Assembly: GCA_016713585.1 (NCBI GenBank)
Contig: JADJOV010000013.1
Span: 11,737 to 75,736 of the forward strand
Length of the DNA: 64,000 nucleotides
Direction of reading: 5' to 3'
Source: Bdellovibrionales bacterium
GTDB taxonomy: Bacteria > Bdellovibrionota > Bdellovibrionia > Bdellovibrionales > Bdellovibrionaceae
Shown here: in pieces, positions 53,292 to 62,210 of the stretch
Layout: the number at the start of each line of letters is the position of its first letter
Numbering within the stretch: position 1 is the first letter of the stretch
Program-made: the position numbers and the translations under genes
Notes under the pieces: generated by a model
The model's input: the letters and a program-made list of their open reading frames with translations, nothing else
Databases searched by the model: none
What the model was told of the DNA's origin: nothing

Positions 53292-53587
53292 GTGGCTAGA
53301 TCGGTAAAAAAAGGTCCTTTTTTAGATGATCATTTGGTTAAGAAAATTGACAATGCCTTACAGAAGAATGACAAAAAGGTCATTAAGACATGGTCAAGAC
53401 GATCAACGATCACCCCTGAAGTTGTTGGGTTGACGTTCGCGGTTCATAATGGCCGGAAGTTTGTTCCTGTCTATGTTACTGAGAATATGATCGGTCATAA
53501 GTACGGTGAATTTTCGCCAACCAGAACTTTCCATGGCCATGCAGAGAAAAGGCGGCAGCGCCTGCGTCCTCTGCAGCAAAAAAGTAA
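53292..53587 (+). CDS. rpsS: 30S ribosomal protein S19, 3' frameshift
   Basis: MARSVKKGPFLDDHLVKKID ... GEFSPTRTFHGHA is canonical. One A is missing in the run 53547-53550; restored, the tail is EKKAAAPASSAAKK ending at TAA 53585-53587. Uncorrected the ORF runs to 53600 with an Arg/Gln-rich tail unlike the family. GTG start with GAGGAG upstream. About 98 residues. Confidence 0.93.
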
Positions 53588-53603
53588 CAAGTGGGGATGA
53601 ATC

Positions 53604-53936
53604 ATGGAATCTAAAGCATACTTAAAATACGCAAGAGTTGGTGCTCAAAAGGCTAGACTTGTGGCAGATATGGTTCGCGGCAAAAACGTTGGCGAGGCAG
53701 TCAAAGTTCTAACATTTTTGAACAAAAAGACTGGGCTAATGATTAAAAAGTTGATTGAGTCTGCAGTTGCTAATGCAGAGGTTAAAAAAACAATGGATAT
53801 CGACAGACTTTTTGTAAAATCTATTTCTGTTGATCAGGGGCCAGTTCTCAAAAGGTTTCGGCCTCGAGCGCAGGGCAGGGCCTTTGGTGTTCGAAAGAAG
53901 ACAAGCCATATCAATGTTGTACTTGAGGAGAAATAA
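53604..53936 (+). CDS. rplV: 50S ribosomal protein L22
   Basis: 110 residues, intact. Starts AYLKYARVGAQKARLVADMV; tunnel hairpin FRPRAQGRAFGVRKKTSHIN (macrolide-site loop). Two bases before rpsC. Confidence 0.97.
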   Translation: MESKAYLKYARVGAQKARLVADMVRGKNVGEAVKVLTFLNKKTGLMIKKLIESAVANAEVKKTMDIDRLFVKSISVDQGPVLKRFRPRAQGRAFGVRKKTSHINVVLEEK

Positions 53937-53938
53937 GA

Positions 53939-54603
53939 GTGGGACAGAAGGTAAATCCGATAGGTTTCAGAGTTGGGGTGATCAGAACGTGGGACTCTCG
54001 TTGGTATGCCAAGGGAAGCAATATTTTGATTACCTTCACGAAGATTTTAAACTTCGGAAGTATATCAAGGATAAGTTGAGACATGCTGGCGTAGCTAAGA
54101 TCGAAGTTGAGCGCGCGGCAAAAAAAGTAAAGCTAATCATCTCAACAGCTCGTCCTGGTGTTGTTATTGGAAAAAAAGGAACTGGCATCGATTCTTTGAA
54201 GGCTGATGTTCAGAAACTTACTCCGAATGAAGTTTTTCTTAGCATTCAGGAAGTGAGAAAACCAGATTTGGATGCTCAGTTAGTTGCCGAAAATATTGCT
54301 CTTCAGCTTGAGAAGCGTATTTCTTGGAGACGGGCTCTCAAAAAGGCAATCGCGGCAGCTATTAAGGGTGGAGTTCGGGGTATTAAAGTGAGAGTTTCTG
54401 GGCGTTTGGATGGTGCTGAAATCGCACGATCTGAGTGGTACAATGAGAAGAGCGTTCCGCTGCATACATTGAGAGCCGATATTGATTATGGAACTGCAGA
54501 GGCATTGACATCCTATGGGATTATAGGTCTCAAGGTTTGGATCTACAAGGGTGATATTATGTCTGCTCGTGAGGTTGAGGAGGCAGGTCGTGTTAAGTCC
54601 TAA
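53939..54603 (+). CDS. rpsC: 30S ribosomal protein S3, frameshifted
   Basis: GTG start: MGQKVNPIGFRVGVIRTWDS then RWYAKGS; one A missing at 54020-54021 restores KYFDYLHEDFKLRKYIKDKL and the rest. KH domain GVVIGKKGTGIDSLKADVQK, C-terminal GRLDGAEIARSEWYNEKSVP and GVKVWIYKGDIM-like end. Part of the mRNA-entry helicase. Corrected length about 221 residues. Confidence 0.95.
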
Positions 54604-54996
54604 GAGAGTTAAATATAGAAAGCAATTTGTTGGTCGATCACGGGGGCTCGCTGAGCGCGGAAGCACCTTGAATTTCGGGGATTTTGGGTTGCAGGCAGTT
54701 GAAGATGGAAAACTGACTGCTAGACAGCTAGAAGCTGGTCGAATTGCGATTTCCCGAGCTGTTAAGCCGGGTGGAAAGGTTTGGTGTCGAGTATATCCAG
54801 ACACACCAGTGACAAAAAGGCGGCAGAGACTCGGATGGGAAGTGGTAAGGGTAATCCAGAGTACTGGGTTGCAAAAATTTTACCTGGTAAAATATTGTTC
54901 GAGATGAACGGCGTAACGAGGGAACAAGCAAGGGATGCCTTTGATCTTGCCTCCCATAAGTTGCCGTTCAAGACAAAATTCTTGGTGCGGGAGTAG
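54590..54996 (+). CDS. rplP: 50S ribosomal protein L16, frameshifted
   Basis: GTG 54590 with GAGGAGG upstream overlaps the rpsC end by 14 bases. MLSPKRVKYRKQFVGRSRGL, GDFGLQAVEDGKLTARQLEA, then one A missing in the run 54814-54818; restored it reads PVTKKAAETRMGSGKGNPEY and continues to FLVRE. Contacts tRNA acceptor arms. About 135 residues. Confidence 0.95.
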
Positions 54997-55001
54997 TTGA
55001 A

Positions 55002-55194
55002 ATGAAATTCAGTGAAGTAAAAGATTTAAGTATCTTAGATTTGCAAAAGAAGAGAGCTGCTAAGCCAAGAACTCTTCGAAGCTAAGATGAAGAACACAGT
55101 TGGGCAGTTGGCTAATCCTTTGGTGATTAAGCAGCTTCGTAGAAATATTGCTCGTTTGAATACTGCTATTGTTGGCAAAACGGCAAAGACTTAA
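55002..55194 (+). CDS. rpmC: 50S ribosomal protein L29, frameshifted
   Basis: Small helical protein near the tunnel exit. N-part MKFSEVKDLSILDLQKKRAA; C-part ELFEAKMKNTVGQLANPLVI and RRNIARLNTAIVGK lie in another frame. Removing one A at 55061-55063 gives RAASQELFEAKMKN; a two-base loss is the alternative. Without a correction the ORF ends after 28 codons. About 63 residues. Confidence 0.9.
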
Positions 55195-55205
55195 AGGAAT
55201 TAAAT

Positions 55206-55475
55206 ATGGATCAAGTATCAACAAGAGGACGAATTATTGAAGTTGTTGGCGAAGTTGTCAGCAACAAGATGAATAAGACGATTTCGGTTAAAATATTTCG
55301 TATGGTTCGCCATGAGAAATATTCAAAATATCTGAAGAAAGCGTCAGTGTTCAAGGCTCATGATGAGAAAAATGAAGCTAAGATTGGTGATACTGTTAAG
55401 ATTCATGAGACTCGTCCAATGAGCAAGACAAAGCGTTGGGCATTGAGTGAAATTATTGAAAAGGCGAAAGTCTAA
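55206..55475 (+). CDS. rpsQ: 30S ribosomal protein S17
   Basis: 89 residues, intact. RGRIIEVVGEVVSNKMNKTI and HETRPMSKTKRWALSEIIEK are canonical OB-fold segments. Primary 16S-binding protein. Confidence 0.97.
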   Translation: MDQVSTRGRIIEVVGEVVSNKMNKTISVKIFRMVRHEKYSKYLKKASVFKAHDEKNEAKIGDTVKIHETRPMSKTKRWALSEIIEKAKV

Positions 55476-55487
55476 AAGGAAGATGAT

Positions 55488-55856
55488 ATGATTCAAATGC
55501 AAACGCGACTGAGTGTTGCTGACAATTCTGGCGCGAAAGAAGTTATGTGTATTAAAGTTCTTGGTGGATCTAAGAGACGTTTTGCATCAATCGGAGATAT
55601 TATTGTCGTATCTATTAAGGACGCTCTTCCAAATTCCAAAGTCAAGAAGGGTGATGTCGCCAAAGCTGTTGTCGTAAGAACTATTCAGAAGTTGCGACGG
55701 GCGGATGGATCTTATATTCGGTTTGATGTGAATTCTGCTGTTTTGATTAACGCGGCTAAAGAGCCAATTGGAACAAGGATTTTCGGTCCGGTGGCGAGAG
55801 AGTTGCGGGCAAAGCAGTTCGTGAAAATTGTGTCTTTGGCTCCAGAAGTATTATAA
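55488..55856 (+). CDS. rplN: 50S ribosomal protein L14
   Basis: 122 residues, intact. MIQMQTRLSVADNSGAKEVM, GGSKRRFASIGDIIVVSIKD and FGPVARELRAKQFVKIVSLA. First gene of the spc operon. The next gene is rplE, not rplX as usual. Confidence 0.98.
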   Translation: MIQMQTRLSVADNSGAKEVMCIKVLGGSKRRFASIGDIIVVSIKDALPNSKVKKGDVAKAVVVRTIQKLRRADGSYIRFDVNSAVLINAAKEPIGTRIFGPVARELRAKQFVKIVSLAPEVL

Positions 55857-55869
55857 AAAGGTGAGCAAT

Positions 55870-56409
55870 ATGAATCGGCTAAAAGAAAGATATAATAAAG
55901 AAATAGTGCCAGCGCTGGTCAAGCAGATGGGCTATAAGAATGTGATGCAGGTGCCTCGGCTTGAAAAGATAGTTTTGAGTGTATCGACAGGCGATGCTGT
56001 TCAGAATCCAAAAGTATTGAATTTGGTTGTGGATGAGTTGACCGCTATCACAGGTCAGAAAGCTGTCATTACCAAGGCTAAGAAAGCAATTTCTAACTTT
56101 AAGTTGAGACAGGGAATTCCAATTGGGGTCCGAGTCACTTTGAGGAAAGAAAAGATGTGGTCTTTTCTTGATAGATTGAATACCTTGGCTTTGCCTCGTG
56201 TTCGTGACTTCCGTGGTCTGCCTCCAAAAGGGTTTGATGGCCGTGGTAATTACAATATGGGCTTGAAGGAGCAGATTGTGTTCCCTGAGATTAACTTTGA
56301 CCGCGTTGAAAAAGTTCGCGGAATGAATATAACAATTTGTACAACGGCTGGAAGTGATCCTGATGGCAGGGCACTTTTGGAAGCTCTTGGTTTGCCTTTT
56401 AGAAAGTAG
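55870..56409 (+). CDS. rplE: 50S ribosomal protein L5
   Basis: 179 residues, intact. MNRLKERYNKEIVPALVKQM, ITGQKAVITKAKKAISNFKL, and NYNMGLKEQIVFPEINFDRV; binds 5S rRNA. The frame is open upstream into rplN, but ATG 55870 with AGGTGAG before it fits the family. Confidence 0.98.
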   Translation: MNRLKERYNKEIVPALVKQMGYKNVMQVPRLEKIVLSVSTGDAVQNPKVLNLVVDELTAITGQKAVITKAKKAISNFKLRQGIPIGVRVTLRKEKMWSFLDRLNTLALPRVRDFRGLPPKGFDGRGNYNMGLKEQIVFPEINFDRVEKVRGMNITICTTAGSDPDGRALLEALGLPFRK

Positions 56410-56419
56410 GGAGGATTAC

Positions 56420-56725
56420 TTGGCTCGACTTGCTGCAATCATGAAAAATAATCGACGGAAAGATGTCTCCTTGCGTTACTGGAAGACCAGACGAGAGCTT
56501 CGAGAGAAAGCCGTTAATATGAAACTATCTGACGAAGTGAGGCTTGCTGCTAGGGCAAAACTTCAGAAGTTGAGGAAGGACTCTAATCCGAATCGGGTGA
56601 TTACTCGCTGCGAACTAAGTGGTCGACCTCGTGGATGTTATAACAAATTTGGTTTGTCTAGGATCGCGTTTAGGGCATTGGCTCTGGATGGAAAGCTCCC
56701 TGGCGTCACTAAGGCAAGTTGGTAG
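56420..56725 (+). CDS. rpsN: 30S ribosomal protein S14 (zinc-free long form)
   Basis: 101 residues from TTG 56420, preceded by GGGAGGA. MARLAAIMKNNRRKDVSLRY; the C-terminal CELSGRPRGCYNKFGLSRIA lacks the paired C-x2-C sites of the zinc form. Intact. Ten bases after rplE. Confidence 0.95.
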   Translation: MARLAAIMKNNRRKDVSLRYWKTRRELREKAVNMKLSDEVRLAARAKLQKLRKDSNPNRVITRCELSGRPRGCYNKFGLSRIAFRALALDGKLPGVTKASW

Positions 56726-56732
56726 GGGATTT

Positions 56733-57122
56733 ATGGATAAAATTGCAGATTTCATAACACAGATTCGGAATGCAGGAACTGCTAGACATGAGAAAGTGGA
56801 TGTTCCCGCTTCGAATGTGCGTGCTGGTATTGCTAAGATTCTGGTGGAAGAAGGTTACATCCGAAGTTTTAAAGTCGCCAAGGATTCGAAGCAGGGAATC
56901 ATGCGGGTTTATTTGAAATACGATGAGAATGGGAAGCACGCGGTTGAAAATATAACTCGGGCAAGTAGACCTGGCCGACGTTTGTTTGTTCCTGTGACTA
57001 AAATTCCAGCGGTTCGTTCAGGTTTAGGTTTAACAATAATTAGTACAAGCCAAGGTATCATGAGTGGAAAAAAAGCCGCTCAGGTCGGTATCGGTGGCGA
57101 ACTTCTTTGTACTGTTTGGTAG
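56733..57122 (+). CDS. rpsH: 30S ribosomal protein S8
   Basis: 129 residues, intact. MDKIADFITQIRNAGTARHE, GIAKILVEEGYIRSF, and the C-terminal STSQGIMSGKKAAQVGIGGE LLCTVW end. In E. coli it also represses the spc operon. Confidence 0.97.
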   Translation: MDKIADFITQIRNAGTARHEKVDVPASNVRAGIAKILVEEGYIRSFKVAKDSKQGIMRVYLKYDENGKHAVENITRASRPGRRLFVPVTKIPAVRSGLGLTIISTSQGIMSGKKAAQVGIGGELLCTVW

Positions 57123-57129
57123 GTGATTT

Positions 57130-57672
57130 ATGTCTCGAATTGGAAAGGCCCCAATAGTTATTGATGATAAAGTGCAGGTCACTGTATCTCCAGCTAATGA
57201 GGTCACGGTCAAGGGTGTCAAGAGTTCGCTTTCCTTTAAGTTGAGGCCAGAAGTGGCAGCAAAAGTAGACGGAAAGAAGCTCGTATTGTTGCGTACAAGT
57301 GAGTCAAAAAACTCAAGATCCTTGCATGGTCTTTATAGAGCTCTTTTGCAGAACGCAATGATTGGTTTGTCGAAGGGTTTTACGAGAATTCTTGAGCTTC
57401 AAGGGGTTGGATATCGAGCGACCGTTGCAGGTCGAAAACTCGAGTTGTCTTTAGGTTTTAGTCACCCTGTTATTTTTGATATTCCAGAGGGAATTGAGAT
57501 TAAGGTTGAAAAACAGACAATTATCTCTATTACTGGTGCTGATAATGGCTTAGTGGGGCAAGTTGCGGCCATTATTAGGGGATTTAGACCGCCAGAGCCC
57601 TATCTTGGTAAGGGTGTAAGATACCAGGGTGAGAAAATTCGAAGAAAAGCTGGAAAATCGGCCGGAAAATAA
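57130..57672 (+). CDS. rplF: 50S ribosomal protein L6
   Basis: 180 residues, intact. MSRIGKAPIVIDDKVQVTVS, LQGVGYRATVAGRKLELSLG and the signature PEPYLGKGVRYQGEKIRRKA. Near the GTPase-associated region. Confidence 0.98.
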   Translation: MSRIGKAPIVIDDKVQVTVSPANEVTVKGVKSSLSFKLRPEVAAKVDGKKLVLLRTSESKNSRSLHGLYRALLQNAMIGLSKGFTRILELQGVGYRATVAGRKLELSLGFSHPVIFDIPEGIEIKVEKQTIISITGADNGLVGQVAAIIRGFRPPEPYLGKGVRYQGEKIRRKAGKSAGK

Positions 57673-57687
57673 TTTGAGGATGTTTTT

Positions 57688-58059
57688 ATGATGAAATTGA
57701 AAATGAGTAAGCACACAAGTGCGCGAAAACAGGGTCGCCTGACAAAAAAAATCAGGATTCGTAAAACAGTTAATGGATCGCCTGAGCGTCCGAGATTGTG
57801 TGTTTTTCGAAGCTCGTCTCATATGTACGCTCAGGTCATTGACGACACAAAAGGGGTGACTCTTGTATGTGCGTCCTCTTTGGCTTCGGATTCCAAGGAG
57901 ACTGGCAAGAAGTTAGCGAAATTTATAGGCGTTCAGGTCGCCAAGAAGGCATTAGAGCTGAATATTAAAAATGTTGTTTTTGATCGCAATGGATACCTTT
58001 ACCATGGCCGTGTTCAGGCTTTGGCTGAAGGGGCTCGTGAGGGCGGCTTAAGCTTCTAA
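57688..58059 (+). CDS. rplR: 50S ribosomal protein L18
   Basis: 123 residues, intact. Basic N-terminus (HTSARKQGRLTKKIRIRKTV), RPRLCVFRSSSHMYAQVIDD and FDRNGYLYHGRVQALAEGAR. Binds 5S rRNA with L5. Double ATG start after TGAGGA. Confidence 0.97.
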   Translation: MMKLKMSKHTSARKQGRLTKKIRIRKTVNGSPERPRLCVFRSSSHMYAQVIDDTKGVTLVCASSLASDSKETGKKLAKFIGVQVAKKALELNIKNVVFDRNGYLYHGRVQALAEGAREGGLSF

Positions 58060-58072
58060 ATTGGGGGAAAGT

Positions 58073-58517
58073 TTGGAGAAATCAGTCACTGAATTTGAAG
58101 AAAGAGTTGTCGCAATTAATCGGGTTACAAAAGTGGTTAAAGGCGGAAGAAGGTTTTCTTTTGCAGCACTTGTTGTTATCGGAGATAAGAACGGCAATGT
58201 AGGATACGGCAAAGGTAAGGCAGGAGAAGTGCCAGAGGCGATTGGTAAGGCCAGTCGGTCCGCGAAAAAGCTGCAGGTCATGTAGCGCTCGAGGAAAATC
58301 GTACGATCCCCACGAGGTGATTGGAAAATTCGGGGCTGCTAAAGTTATTATGAAGCCGGCAGCAGCCGGGACTGGGGTAATTGCTGGTGGTGCGGTTCGG
58401 GCAGTTCTGGAATCTGTTGGAGTTAAAGATATTCTGACAAAGTGTGTGGGAACAAGAAACCCCCATAACGCTGTGAGAGCCACACTTGACGGATTGAAAC
58501 AATTAAAGGCGAGATAA
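58073..58517 (+). CDS. rpsE: 30S ribosomal protein S5, twice frameshifted
   Basis: EERVVAINRVTKVVKGGRRF and VGYGKGKAGEVPEAIGKASR, then one A missing in 58265-58269 (restores SAKKAAGHVALEENRTIP) and one C missing in 58308-58311 (restores IPHEVIGKFGAAKVIMKPAA). C-part GTGVIAGGAVRAVLESVGVK is canonical. TTG 58073 has GGGGGA upstream. Accuracy-centre protein; about 148 residues. Confidence 0.94.
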
Positions 58518-58535
58518 GTTTTTTTGGGGTTGAAT

Positions 58536-58724
58536 ATGAGTAAAAAAATGTTTGTTGTAACTTTGAAGAAATCGATGATCGGCTGTAGCAAGCGACATCG
58601 AGACACCGTGCGATGTCTTGGATTGAAGAGAATCAGGCAGTCAGTTGAAATCTCTGATAATCCCGCATCCAGAGGTCTTATTTATGCTGTACAACATTTG
58701 ATAGATGTAGAAGTTAAGAGGTAA
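58536..58724 (+). CDS. rpmD: 50S ribosomal protein L30
   Basis: 62 residues, intact. MSKKMFVVTLKKSMIGCSKR, HRDTVRCLGLKRIRQSVEIS and a typical C-terminus. Ends directly before the rplO ATG. Confidence 0.95.
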   Translation: MSKKMFVVTLKKSMIGCSKRHRDTVRCLGLKRIRQSVEISDNPASRGLIYAVQHLIDVEVKR

Positions 58725-59167
58725 ATGATGGGATTATTATCAACTCTCAAGCCGAAAGATGGGTCAACTCACTATAGAAAGCGGGTTGGTCGTGGAATAG
58801 GATCTGGACTCGGTGGCTATTCTGGTAAGGGTGGCAAAGGGCAAACTCAAAGAAGCGGCGGTTCAATTCGTCGAGGTTTTGAGGGTGGACAGACCCCTTG
58901 CATCGACGACTACCGAAGTTCGGATTTACCAATACCGCATTTGCTAATCGGTTTGAAATAGTTAATATTGATGACCTAAATGGTTTCAAAGGTAACGTCG
59001 GGATGGATGAACTCAGGGATGCTGGATTGGTTCATCATGGGCCAATCAAGATTTTGGGTCGAGGAACGTTGAGTGCTGGATTGAAGGTATCTGCCCATAA
59101 GTTTTCGGCGTCCGCGCAGAAAGCTATTGAGGCGGCTGGTGGAAGTGTTGAAGTTTTAAAAGATTAG
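58725..59167 (+). CDS. rplO: 50S ribosomal protein L15, frameshifted
   Basis: KRVGRGIGSGLGGYSGKGGK and RSGGSIRRGFEGGQTP, then one C missing in the run 58894-58897; restored it gives LHRRLPKFGFTNTAFANRFE. Ends in AHKFSASAQKAIEAAGGSVE. About 147 residues; large-subunit assembly protein. Confidence 0.95.
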
Positions 59168-59195
59168 TTTCGTTTACCACGGAGAGGCAAGCAGA

Positions 59196-60527
59196 GTGGC
59201 AGCATTGGATAATCGTTCTTCAAGTTCATCAAATAGTGATCTCCAAAAAAGAATATTTTTTACTCTTGCGATGTTAGCTGTATATCGAATCGGTGTACAT
59301 GTGCCAACACCTGGGATTGATGGGCCTGCGGTTCTCAAGTTTTTTGAATCTCAAAGTCGGGGTATTTTTGGGCTTTTTAATACTTTTACTGGGGGAGCGC
59401 TTTCCCAATTTAGCGTGTTCGCGCTGGGAATTATGCCTTACATTTCTGCTTCAATCATTTTTCAACTATTGAGCTCGGCCATTCCTTATCTTGAGTCTCT
59501 CAAGAAAGAGGGTGAGCACGGACGTCGAAAGATCAATCAGTATACGAGATATGCGACTGTTGGCTTAGCCATTGTGCAAGGGTATGGTATTAGTCAGTGG
59601 TTGGATAGTAGTCCGCAGGGGACAGCTTTGGTTTTGGCGCCTTTTGTCGGTTTTTTGCCATTTAAGATTATGGCTGTGATTACTTTGGTTGCCGGAACCT
59701 GTTTTATTATGTGGTTGGGCGAGCAGATTACAGAAAGAGGGATTGGTAATGGATCCTCATTAATTATTTTTACGGGTATTGCAGCGTCAATTCCAAGTGG
59801 AGCTAGTAGGTTGTTCCAATTGGTCAGTACAGACCAGATGAAATTTCCAGTTGTTTTGATTGTTCTAGCATTTATGGTTGTCGTGATAGCCGGGGTTATT
59901 TTCATGGAAGTTGCCCAGCGAAGAATCACGATTCAGTACTCTCAGCGAGGAGGTGGGGGCGGGGCCAACGCGATGGCCGCAACAACAAGTCATCTGCCGA
60001 TTAAGGTTAATTTTTCGGGTGTGATTCCTCCCATTTTTGCTAGTTCGTTGCTGATGTTTCCTGCGACAATGGCGCAGTTTGTTCGGTGGCCATGGCTTAG
60101 CGCGATGCAAGATTCCCTTAATCCAGCTGGAACGATTTATAATATATTTTTTGTTGGTTTGATTGTCTTTTTCTCATTTTTCTATACTGAGATTGTGTTT
60201 AATCCCACAGATGTTGCTGAAAATCTGAAGAAACACGGGGGATTTATCCCTGGAGTCCGTGCTGGTAAGAGCACAGCAGAGTATATTCAGAAGGTTCTTG
60301 AGCGAGTGAATGTTGCGGGATGTGTGTATCTGAGTATTGTTTGTACTTTGCCTGTTGTTCTTTCCAATTATTTAAAACCTACCATTTTACTTTGGTGGAA
60401 CCAGCCTGTTGATTTTGGTGGGCGTGGCCTTAGATACTTCGCAACAGATTCAATCCCATTTGATTACTCAGAAGTACGAAGGATTTTGAAGGGTGCTAAA
60501 ATTCGAAGTCGGAGGGTTCAGTTTTGA
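59196..60527 (+). CDS. secY: protein translocase channel subunit SecY
   Basis: 443 residues, ten membrane helices, intact. First loop VYRIGVHVPTPGIDGPAVL, plug and pore FALGIMPYISASIIFQLLSS, LKKEGEHGRRKINQYTRYAT, and the C-terminal cytoplasmic loops FNPTDVAENLKKHGGFIPGV. GTG start with GGAGAGG upstream. Its TGA overlaps the adk TTG. Confidence 0.97.
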   Translation: MAALDNRSSSSSNSDLQKRIFFTLAMLAVYRIGVHVPTPGIDGPAVLKFFESQSRGIFGLFNTFTGGALSQFSVFALGIMPYISASIIFQLLSSAIPYLESLKKEGEHGRRKINQYTRYATVGLAIVQGYGISQWLDSSPQGTALVLAPFVGFLPFKIMAVITLVAGTCFIMWLGEQITERGIGNGSSLIIFTGIAASIPSGASRLFQLVSTDQMKFPVVLIVLAFMVVVIAGVIFMEVAQRRITIQYSQRGGGGGANAMAATTSHLPIKVNFSGVIPPIFASSLLMFPATMAQFVRWPWLSAMQDSLNPAGTIYNIFFVGLIVFFSFFYTEIVFNPTDVAENLKKHGGFIPGVRAGKSTAEYIQKVLERVNVAGCVYLSIVCTLPVVLSNYLKPTILLWWNQPVDFGGRGLRYFATDSIPFDYSEVRRILKGAKIRSRRVQF

Positions 60528-61159
60528 ATTTAATCATTTTTGGGGCGCCCGGCGCTGGAAAGGGAACCCAATCTGAGCTTCTTGTTGAAAAGCTAGGTAA
60601 GCTGCAAATCAGCACCGGCGATTTATTTAGAAGTGCAATGAGAAATAAAACGGCACTGGGTCTTGAGGCCAAAGCCTTCATTGACAAGGGATTGTTGGTG
60701 CCGGATTCAGTGACGCTTGGAATGGTTGAAGAGGTATTGAGATCGGTGGATAGGCCCTTCGTTTTGGATGGATTTCCCAGGAATCTGGATCAGGCTAAAG
60801 CGCTGGAAGAGATATTGGTCCGTGTTAAACTTCAGGTGGAAAAAGTTGTGTTTCTTGAGGTTCCAACATCTTTGCTCTTAGCGCGATTGACTGGACGTCG
60901 TGTCTGTAAAAAGTGTGGAACCGTCTATCACGTTGATACAAAGCCGCCGAAGAAATCTGGAGTCTGTGACAATTGTAATTCAGAGGTTGTTCAGCGAGCA
61001 GATGATTCGGAAAAAGTTATTTTGGACAGATTAAAAGTGTATGCGGAGTACACGGCTCCTCTTAAGGAGTATTATGGGCAGCAAGGGAAGTTAGTCCACT
61101 TGGATGGGAATCAGGCAGCAGAGAAGGTTTTTGAGGATTTGAGAAAAGTTATTTCGTAA
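60524..61159 (+). CDS. adk: adenylate kinase, zinc-LID type
   Basis: 211 residues, intact. P-loop GAPGAGKGTQ (residues 7-16), NMP-binding LQISTGDLFRSA, DGFPRN, LID domain with four Cys (CKKCGTVYH ... CDNC) that should bind zinc. Interconverts ATP+AMP and 2 ADP. TTG start overlaps the secY stop by 4 bases, so translation is coupled. Confidence 0.97.
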   Translation: MNLIIFGAPGAGKGTQSELLVEKLGKLQISTGDLFRSAMRNKTALGLEAKAFIDKGLLVPDSVTLGMVEEVLRSVDRPFVLDGFPRNLDQAKALEEILVRVKLQVEKVVFLEVPTSLLLARLTGRRVCKKCGTVYHVDTKPPKKSGVCDNCNSEVVQRADDSEKVILDRLKVYAEYTAPLKEYYGQQGKLVHLDGNQAAEKVFEDLRKVIS

Positions 61160-61240
61160 TGGGTTTTTTATTTGCATAAATATTTATTTTAATGATATCG
61201 TTCGCGACCGCATGTTTTTTAGAACTTTGGTGAGGATAGT

Positions 61241-61354
61241 ATGAAAGTTAGACCTTCTGTAAAGAAGATTTGTAATAAATGCAAAGTAATTAAACGCAAA
61301 GGTGTAATCCGGGTTATTTGTGAAAACCCGAAACATAAGCAAAGGCAAGGCTAA
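61241..61354 (+). CDS. rpmJ: 50S ribosomal protein L36
   Basis: 37 residues: MKVRPSVKKICNKCKVIKRK then GVIRVICENPKHKQRQG. Zinc ligands C11, C14, C27 and H32 are present. Ribosome site GAGGA before ATG. Three bases before rpsM. Confidence 0.96.
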   Translation: MKVRPSVKKICNKCKVIKRKGVIRVICENPKHKQRQG

Positions 61355-61357
61355 GTC

Positions 61358-61731
61358 ATGGCACGTGTTTTAGGGGTTGATCTTCCCCGTAATAAGAGGG
61401 TCGAAGTCGCGTTGACATATATTTTGGAATTGGGCGTCCTCGGGCCAAGGAAATTTGCGAATTCGCAAAAATTCCGGCAAGCTTGCGCACGGACGCTTTG
61501 ACGGACGAACACGTTGCAAGAATTCGAACTTATATTGAACAAAAGTTTAAGGTGGAGGGAGATCTCCGCCGTGAAACTGGACTATCAATAAAGCGGCTGA
61601 TGGATTTGAACTGTTACAGAGGGATCCGACATAGAAAGGGTCTCCCTGTTCGAGGTCAAAATACTCGTTCAAATGCAAGAACCCGGAAGGGTCCAAAAAA
61701 GACTGTGGCTAACAAGAAAAAAGCAGTTTAA
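61358..61731 (+). CDS. rpsM: 30S ribosomal protein S13, frameshifted
   Basis: MARVLGVDLPRNKRVEVALT, then one T missing in the run 61422-61425; restored it gives YIFGIGRPRAKEICEFAKIP. C-part GIRHRKGLPVRGQNTRSNAR with a Lys-rich tail is canonical. Contacts the L5/L1 bridge of the 50S subunit. About 124 residues. Confidence 0.95.
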
Positions 61732-61749
61732 TTAGGGGATGAATTCTAA

Positions 61750-62190
61750 ATGAATACAGAAAAAAAGACCGAGAAGAAGGCCGATAAAAAGACCGAAAAG
61801 AAGATAGAATCAAAAGGTCCAGTTAAGAAAAAGACTAAACGCAATGTCCCTCAGGGTCTTTGCTTTATTCAGGCTGGTTTTGGGAATGTCATTATTACAA
61901 TCACTGACCCAAATGGAGGGACCGTATCTTGGTCCTCAGCGGGCCATCTTGGTTTTAAAGGAAGTCGTAAAGGAACTCCGTTTGCCGCTCAAGTTGCTGC
62001 GGAGGACGCTGGCAAAAAGGCAATGGATTCTGGAATGAAGTCTGTTGATGTATATCTGAAGGGGCCTGGAGCTGGGCGAGAGCCGGCAATTAGGGCTCTG
62101 GCGGCTGTGGGCATGAGAATTCTTTCTTTGAAAGATATTACACCCGTGCCTCATAATGGTTGCCGACCACCGAAGCGAAGACGTATTTAA
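61750..62190 (+). CDS. rpsK: 30S ribosomal protein S11 with Lys-rich N-terminal extension
   Basis: 146 residues, intact. The core from NVPQGLCFIQAGFGNVIITI to HNGCRPPKRRRI is standard. The first ~33 residues are a Lys/Glu-rich extension with repeated EKKTEKKADKK-type units, longer than E. coli S11 (129 residues). Platform protein near the mRNA exit. Confidence 0.97.
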   Translation: MNTEKKTEKKADKKTEKKIESKGPVKKKTKRNVPQGLCFIQAGFGNVIITITDPNGGTVSWSSAGHLGFKGSRKGTPFAAQVAAEDAGKKAMDSGMKSVDVYLKGPGAGREPAIRALAAVGMRILSLKDITPVPHNGCRPPKRRRI

Positions 62191-62210
62191 ACTGTAGAGG
62201 AGATTTTTTT

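Noticed and set aside
54280..54804. Long minus-strand ORF (174 codons) across rpsC-rplP
   Set aside because: Complete overlap with two ribosomal protein genes, no ribosome site and no protein-like composition: a shadow frame.
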